From positions 1 through 18,445 of the forward strand of contig DFQX01000033.1 of NCBI GenBank assembly GCA_002381155.1: a DNA stretch of 18,445 nucleotides, written 5' to 3'. Below, piece after piece: positions 13,953 through 18,445 of the stretch. Under the pieces are notes generated by a model. It made no database searches and was not told the DNA's origin. It saw only the letters and a list, made by a program, of their open reading frames with translations. A program made the translations under genes and the position numbers. The DNA is from Flavobacteriaceae bacterium UBA3478. GTDB lineage: Bacteria > Bacteroidota > Bacteroidia > Flavobacteriales > Flavobacteriaceae. The first letter of the stretch is position 1; the number at the start of each line of letters is the position of its first letter.

Positions 13953-15152
13953 TTAAGCGTAGGTTTTTTTATAAGTGGTTAAGGCAATTTCTAATAATCG
14001 AATGGCTCTTTTGAGTGATTCTATTTCTAGTACATAGGCGATACGCACTTGATTAACTCCTTGTCCTTTTGTTGCATAAAAACCCGCCGCGGGAGCGAGC
14101 ATGACCGTTTCACCTTCAAATTCAAAATGCTCTAAAAGCCATTGTGAGAAATGTTCTGCATCTGACACCGGCAACTCTGCGATTAAATAGAATGCTCCTT
14201 GAGGATCAGACACTCGAACCCCGTCGATTGCTGATAACCCTTCTTTAAGTACAAGTCTTCTTTTGTTGTATTCAGTATTTACCTCTTTTAAATAAGATGG
14301 AGGAGTTTCTAAAGCTGCTTCACTCGCGATTTGGGCTAGTGTCGGAGGAGAAAGTCGAGCTTGCGCAAATTTCATAATACAAGACCGAACTTCTTTGTTT
14401 TTTGTAACCACGTAGCCAATTCGCGCTCCACACATACTGTAGCGTTTAGAAACAGAATCTACAACGACAACATGCTCTTGCATGCCTTTGAGAAGAAGCG
14501 CCGAATAAAATTGATTTTCACCGTAAACAAATTCTCTATAAACTTCGTCGACAATCAAAAACAGGTCGTGTTTCTTGCACAGGTCAGCTAGAAATTCAAG
14601 CTCCTCTAGGGTATACACATAACCGGTTGGATTTGAGGGGTTACAAATTAAGATTGCCTTCGTACGCCTACTGATTTGAGATTCAAATGCCTCACGATTG
14701 GGTAGGGCAAAGTTATTGTCGATAGATGCAGTAACTGATTTTACGATCAAGTTATTTGCAGCCGCAAAGCCGTTATAGTTCGCATAAAACGGTTCAGGGA
14801 TAATAATTTCATCTTCGGCGTCTAACAGACTTGCCATAACAAAAGATAGTGCCTCTGAGCCGCCGGTAGTAATAATTAAATCGTCTTTTGTAACGTTTGC
14901 ATCAAAACTATTATAGTAGGCTGCAACTTTCGATCTGTGCTCATCACTCCCTTCAGTTCTACTGTAGGCAAGGGTATCTAAATTTAAATTCTTTATGGCA
15001 TTAATAGCGCTATCTGGTGTCTTTATATCGGGTTGTCCGATATTTAGATGAAGTACATGAACACCTCTATTCTTTGCTGATTGAGCGAAAGGAACGAGTT
15101 TGCGAATAGGGGATTGCGGCATGGCACTTCCCTTAGCAGATATCTTCGGCAT
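13953..15152 (-). CDS. PLP-dependent class I/II aminotransferase (AspC-like)
   Basis: This 399-residue fold-type I aminotransferase has the expected PLP residues: NPSNPTGY (171-178), Asp202 and Tyr205 in IVDEVYREF, and the Schiff-base lysine K236 in SVSKRYSMCGARIGY. The N-terminal LNIGQPDIKTP (36-46) and GGSEAL phosphate loop (97-102) are also typical, and QVRIAY near the C-terminus contains the substrate carboxylate arginine. Substrate is not decided by the sequence; aspartate or aromatic/branched amino acids are possible. It is the first gene before murB with a seven-base gap. It is preceded by a TACCTTTA box 13 bases before the ATG, within a short inverted repeat. The ATG at 15152 gives an N-terminus MPKISAKGSAMPQSPIRKLV that fits the family. 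Confidence 0.92.
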   Translation of the reverse strand: MPKISAKGSAMPQSPIRKLVPFAQSAKNRGVHVLHLNIGQPDIKTPDSAINAIKNLNLDTLAYSRTEGSDEHRSKVAAYYNSFDANVTKDDLIITTGGSEALSFVMASLLDAEDEIIIPEPFYANYNGFAAANNLIVKSVTASIDNNFALPNREAFESQISRRTKAILICNPSNPTGYVYTLEELEFLADLCKKHDLFLIVDEVYREFVYGENQFYSALLLKGMQEHVVVVDSVSKRYSMCGARIGYVVTKNKEVRSCIMKFAQARLSPPTLAQIASEAALETPPSYLKEVNTEYNKRRLVLKEGLSAIDGVRVSDPQGAFYLIAELPVSDAEHFSQWLLEHFEFEGETVMLAPAAGFYATKGQGVNQVRIAYVLEIESLKRAIRLLEIALTTYKKTYA

Positions 15153-15157
15153 ACTGT

Positions 15158-15178
15158 TTTGGTAGTAAAGGTACCAAA
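15158..15178. repeat. Short inverted repeat at the aminotransferase promoter
   Basis: Arms TTTGGTA (15158-15164) and TACCAAA (15172-15178) flank a seven-base spacer. The minus-strand -7-like box TACCTTTA (15166-15173) lies inside it, seven of eight to TAnnTTTG and 13 bases before the ATG, with the same box and spacing as the lipoprotein promoter. Confidence 0.4.
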
Positions 15179-15301
15179 TTAGTCGATGATATTTCCTTTG
15201 AATTTGATAGGGCTAATACTGAGGATAGTAGAGGTAATTAGCGTATGAACTTTTCTGAGTAGATCCCTTTCAATGATTCTTAGAGATGCTGATTTCGACA
15301 T
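15179..15301 (-). CDS. Possible 40-residue small ORF, uncertain
   Basis: An ATG-to-TAA frame of 40 codons (MSKSASLRIIERDLL at the start, basic, no cysteine) lies between the aminotransferase and valS genes. No promoter or ribosome-binding signal is clear for it, and the composition alone does not prove coding. It is the only sizeable frame in this 245-base gap, which otherwise holds the two flanking promoters. It may be a chance ORF, a small peptide, or part of the aminotransferase leader. Confidence 0.15.
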   Translation of the reverse strand: MSKSASLRIIERDLLRKVHTLITSTILSISPIKFKGNIID

Positions 15302-15350
15302 GGTCTTTGTCCATTGGGGAAATAACTTTTATAAATGATATGATCTTTCC

Positions 15351-15358
15351 TATTTTTG
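15351..15358 (+). promoter_or_regulatory. -7 promoter element for valS
   Basis: TATTTTTG, an exact match to TAnnTTTG, about 40 bases before the valS ATG at 15398. A TTTT at 15327-15330 lies 20 bases upstream, a poor match to the -33 TTTG. The TTG of this box would act as an alternative valS start only by chance. Confidence 0.55.
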
Positions 15359-15397
15359 TCGGTATTTGAAGAGTCACCTTATCCTTATCTTTTCCCT

Positions 15398-18031
15398 ATG
15401 GAAATAGCTGCTCAATATAGCCCAGAAAACATCGAGCAAAAATGGTATGAACATTGGATCGCTAATCAGCTTTTTGAATCGAAAGTTGATCAGCGTGAGC
15501 CTTACACAATTGTCATACCTCCACCAAATGTTACTGGGGTACTCCATATGGGACATATGCTGAATAATACGATTCAGGATGTACTAATTCGCAGGGCTCG
15601 ACTGCAAGGAAAAAATGCTTGTTGGGTACCGGGTACCGATCACGCTTCAATCGCAACCGAAGCCAAAGTAGTTTCGCGATTAAAGGAGCAGGGTATTGAG
15701 AAATCTTCACTTTCCAGAGATGAGTTTTTGAAGCACGCCTGGGATTGGACTGACGAGTATGGTGGGGTTATTCTCAAGCAGTTACGACGATTAGGTGCTT
15801 CATGTGATTGGTCTAGAACTAAATTTACTATGGACCCAGATCTTTATGATTCTGTGATTAAGGTCTTTGTAGATTTATATGATAAAGGATTGATCTACAG
15901 AGGGTATCGAATGGTTAATTGGGATCCAGAAGCTCAAACCACTCTTTCTGATGAAGAAGTGATCTACAAAGAAATGCAGGGCTCATTGTATTACTTAAGT
16001 TATCGTTTTGTAGAGGGTGAAGGGGAAATAACCGTTGCTACTACCCGACCTGAAACGATATTTGGTGACGTTGCTATTTGTGTAAACCCTGAGGATGAAC
16101 GATATCAATCATTAATTGGTAAAAAGGTTCGAGTACCCATTTGTAATCGTGAAATTCCTATTATCGCAGACTCCTATGTTGATCCTGAGTTCGGAACAGG
16201 TTGCCTTAAAATTACTCCTGCACATGATATCAATGATAAGAATATCGGAGATAAGTACGACCTAGCCATCTACGATGTGTTTAATGCCGACGGAACGCTT
16301 AATGCTCATGCCATGCATTACCAGGGTAGAGATCGTTTTGAAGTTCGTGATTCAATAGCTGAAGAGTTAAAAGAACTCGGATTGTTAATTAAGAAAGAGT
16401 CGCATCTAAATAACGTTGGTACTTCTGAGCGTACTGGGGCTGTTATTGAACCAAGATTATCAGATCAATGGTTCTTAAAGATGGAAGAGTTGGTCAAGCC
16501 AGCGTTAACTTCTGTACTTGAAGATCATTCGATTCAACTTTATCCGAAAAAATTCGAAAACACTTATCGCCACTGGCTAGAGAATATTAGAGATTGGAAT
16601 ATTTCTCGACAGCTATGGTGGGGTCAACAAATCCCTGCCTATTACTACGGTGATGGTCAAATGGTAGTTGCTACCTCTTTAGAAGAAGCCGTTGAAAAAG
16701 CGAATCAACTAGCGCAACAGAAGGGTGAGGAGACTATTTATTCAGCAGAAGATTTGACTCAAGATGCAGATGTTTTAGACACCTGGTTTTCTTCTTGGCT
16801 TTGGCCGATCAGTGTGTTTAACGGTATTCTTGATCCTGAGAATGAAGAAATCAACTATTATTATCCTACCCAAGATCTAGTAACCGGTCCAGATATTCTC
16901 TTTTTCTGGGTAGCCCGTATGATTATTGCGGGTTATGAGTACAGAGACGAACCGCCTTTTACTAGCGTTTATTTAACAGGATTGGTAAGGGATAAACAAG
17001 GCCGGAAGATGAGTAAGTCTCTAGGTAATTCCCCAGACGCTCTGGGTCTGATTGATACCTATGGTGCAGACGCGGTTCGTGTCGGATTATTACTCAGCTC
17101 CGCTGCGGGTAACGATCTACTGTTCGACGAATCCCTATGTGATCAAGGTCGTAGTTTCGCCAATAAAATCTGGAACGCATTTCGTTTAATTAAGAGCTTT
17201 GAGGTAGCTGACATAGAGCAGCCTTTATATGCTAAACAGGGAATTGAATGGTTTGAAGCTTCTTTTGCTTCGGCATTAGAACAGATTGAAGATCACTATG
17301 AGAAGTATCGTATTTCTGATGTTCTGATGAGTATTTATCGTTTGATATGGGATGATTTCTGTTCTTGGTTGCTGGAAATTATTAAGCCAGCATATGGCAG
17401 CCCTATTGATCAAACGACCCTAAATCAAGTCGTTGATATTCTAGATAGGCTGCTAGTTACTTTACATCCATTTATGCCGTTTCTTACGGAGGAACTGTGG
17501 CAATCTCTAAAATTAAGAGACTCAAAGGATTCGATTTGCGTTACAAGTATGCCTAAAGCAAAAGCGTATAATCAAGAAACCCTTACGGCCTTTGAAACTT
17601 CAAAAGAGGTGGTTAGTGCTATTCGATCAATAAGAAAAGAGAAGAGTATTGCCTTTAAAGAGTCGTTAGAACTCTTAGTGACCGATGCTATTGACTTTGG
17701 ATTATATGCTGAGGTAGCTGCCAAGTTGGCTAATACGAGTTTGCCTCAAAGAGTTGAAGAAGCTCCAGGGGCCTGTGCTAGTTTTAGGGTGAGTAAAACA
17801 GAATTTTTTATTCCGCTTAGCGAAGGGGTAGACCTTGAGGCAGAACGCGAAAAGATTCAAAAGGAAATTGATTACCTCAATGGATTCTTGGCTTCAGTAG
17901 ACAAGAAGTTGAGCAATGAGCGATTTGTATCAAATGCTCCTGAAAAGGTGATTGAATTAGAGCGCAAAAAGGCCGCTGACGCACGAGAAAAAATTGAAGG
18001 ACTAGAGAAGAGTCTAGGATTACTTCAGTAA
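15398..18031 (+). CDS. valS: Valyl-tRNA synthetase
   Basis: This 877-residue class Ia synthetase charges tRNA-Val. The catalytic domain has the HIGH-type site in PPPNVTGVLHMGHML (42-56, HMGH 50-53) and KMSKS (537-541, in GRKMSKSLGNSPDAL). The editing domain that removes mischarged threonine includes TTRPETIFGD (215-224). DTWFSSWLWP precedes the second half of the catalytic domain, and the C-terminal arm (about 810-877) is a coiled coil. The frame is open 14 codons further upstream from a TTG at 15356, but that TTG is inside the -7 promoter box; the ATG at 15398 gives the normal start MEIAAQYSPENIEQKWYEHW. Both ends and all signature motifs are present. It overlaps the convergent psd gene by 12 bases. 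Confidence 0.98.
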   Translation: MEIAAQYSPENIEQKWYEHWIANQLFESKVDQREPYTIVIPPPNVTGVLHMGHMLNNTIQDVLIRRARLQGKNACWVPGTDHASIATEAKVVSRLKEQGIEKSSLSRDEFLKHAWDWTDEYGGVILKQLRRLGASCDWSRTKFTMDPDLYDSVIKVFVDLYDKGLIYRGYRMVNWDPEAQTTLSDEEVIYKEMQGSLYYLSYRFVEGEGEITVATTRPETIFGDVAICVNPEDERYQSLIGKKVRVPICNREIPIIADSYVDPEFGTGCLKITPAHDINDKNIGDKYDLAIYDVFNADGTLNAHAMHYQGRDRFEVRDSIAEELKELGLLIKKESHLNNVGTSERTGAVIEPRLSDQWFLKMEELVKPALTSVLEDHSIQLYPKKFENTYRHWLENIRDWNISRQLWWGQQIPAYYYGDGQMVVATSLEEAVEKANQLAQQKGEETIYSAEDLTQDADVLDTWFSSWLWPISVFNGILDPENEEINYYYPTQDLVTGPDILFFWVARMIIAGYEYRDEPPFTSVYLTGLVRDKQGRKMSKSLGNSPDALGLIDTYGADAVRVGLLLSSAAGNDLLFDESLCDQGRSFANKIWNAFRLIKSFEVADIEQPLYAKQGIEWFEASFASALEQIEDHYEKYRISDVLMSIYRLIWDDFCSWLLEIIKPAYGSPIDQTTLNQVVDILDRLLVTLHPFMPFLTEELWQSLKLRDSKDSICVTSMPKAKAYNQETLTAFETSKEVVSAIRSIRKEKSIAFKESLELLVTDAIDFGLYAEVAAKLANTSLPQRVEEAPGACASFRVSKTEFFIPLSEGVDLEAEREKIQKEIDYLNGFLASVDKKLSNERFVSNAPEKVIELERKKAADAREKIEGLEKSLGLLQ

Positions 18032-18445
18032 TTCAGCGATAATCGTTTCACCTCCCTTGACTTTTTGGTCGAGGGACACATTTATTTTGGCGTCGTTGGG
18101 TACGATCACGTCTATTCGTGAACCAAACTTAATGAAACCAGCGTCTTCACCAGCTTTGACGACATCTCCGACCATAGCGTAATTAACGATTCTTCGTGCA
18201 AGCGCTCCTGCAATTTGTCGATAGAGTATGGGTTCACCGCTCGGATGTTCGATCACCACCGTTGTTCTTTCATTGTGTGTACTTGATTTTGGGTGCCAAG
18301 CTACTAGGTATTTTCCGTGATGGTATTGACTATAGAGAACTTTTCCATCGAACGGATATCTAGTCACATGAACATTGAGCGGTGACATGAAAATGGAAAC
18401 CAGTGTTCTTGGTTCTCCGAAATATTCATGATCGGTAAAAGGCTC
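18020..18445 (-). CDS. psd: Phosphatidylserine decarboxylase, 3' part (5' end outside window)
   Basis: The frame is open to the edge of the window, and the visible 141 residues begin EPFTDHEYFGEPRTLVSIFM; the ATG at 18388 is internal. The short Psd type (about 220 residues) decarboxylates phosphatidylserine to phosphatidylethanolamine at the inner membrane and self-cleaves to form a pyruvoyl cofactor. MSPLNVHVTRYPFDGKV and AWHPKSSTHNERT are standard blocks, and the cleavage site is the Gly-Ser pair in FIKFGSRIDVIVP, where Ser becomes the pyruvoyl group. The C-terminal KGGETIIAELLK is typical. The stop overlaps the valS stop region by 12 bases, with no terminator between. The N-terminal membrane part is not visible, so the substrate class is inferred from the family. 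Confidence 0.93.
   Translation of the reverse strand, partial: EPFTDHEYFGEPRTLVSIFMSPLNVHVTRYPFDGKVLYSQYHHGKYLVAWHPKSSTHNERTTVVIEHPSGEPILYRQIAGALARRIVNYAMVGDVVKAGEDAGFIKFGSRIDVIVPNDAKINVSLDQKVKGGETIIAELLK

Noticed and set aside
15356..15397. valS starting with TTG at 15356
   Set aside because: That TTG lies inside the TATTTTTG promoter box; the ATG at 15398 fits the family start.
1..18445. Mobile elements, CRISPR arrays, tRNA or rRNA genes
   Set aside because: No transposase, integrase, repeat-spacer array or structured RNA gene was recognised by eye; a covariance-model search could confirm.

Overview
The window looks like a chromosomal segment of a Bacteroidota bacterium, most likely a marine or aquatic member of the Flavobacteriales. 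The evidence is moderately AT-rich coding DNA, almost no Shine-Dalgarno sites, several TAnnTTTG -7 promoter elements typical of the phylum, and protein families with a Bacteroidota flavour (a TatA/B-like protein, a stand-alone second ClpP, DUF2256, a cysteine-free 'zinc ribbon' protein, a short Psd). There is no rRNA, tRNA, CRISPR array, IS element or prophage; this is a dense core and housekeeping region.

Layout. 1-463: C-terminal end of an M1-type aminopeptidase, closed by a strong terminator (484-515). 528-800: TatA/B-like translocase protein. 802-1443 (-): O-methyltransferase, divergent from kynureninase (1483-2760, +). 2733-3401 (-): lipoprotein of unknown function, divergent from a ClpP paralogue (3478-4035, +) across a symmetric promoter region. 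4032-7631 (-): a four-gene light/UV-damage operon read as flavin reductase, DUF2256 mini-protein, cryptochrome-DASH, Fe-S (6-4)-type photolyase. Its promoter is buried in a 37-bp inverted repeat that looks like an operator. 7727-9287 (-): coiled-coil protein with a decayed zinc ribbon and a compact Nif3-like protein, ending in a terminator at 7661-7687. 9327-10328 (+): lpxK. 10299-15152 (-): a run of aminotransferase, murB, small cysteine-rich membrane peptide, ECF sigma factor, lipA and GAPDH. 15398-18031 (+): valS. 18020-18445 (-): 3' part of a phosphatidylserine decarboxylase gene.

How the genes work together. The photolyase operon is the clearest functional unit: two different photolyase/cryptochrome enzymes, a flavin reductase that may relate to their flavin cofactor, and DUF2256, which is often found beside such genes. 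The sigma/lipA/GAPDH stretch is tightly packed: the lipA stop and GAPDH start share a base, and the sigma factor uses a TTG start. The convergent gene pairs either overlap or are separated by one base and lack obvious terminators.

Five starts were moved from the longest reading frame for stated reasons: O-methyltransferase, cryptochrome, Nif3 and valS were shortened, and the 45-codon DUF2256 gene was added. I saw no clearly new multi-gene system. The best lead is the photolyase operon with its overlapping palindromic operator.
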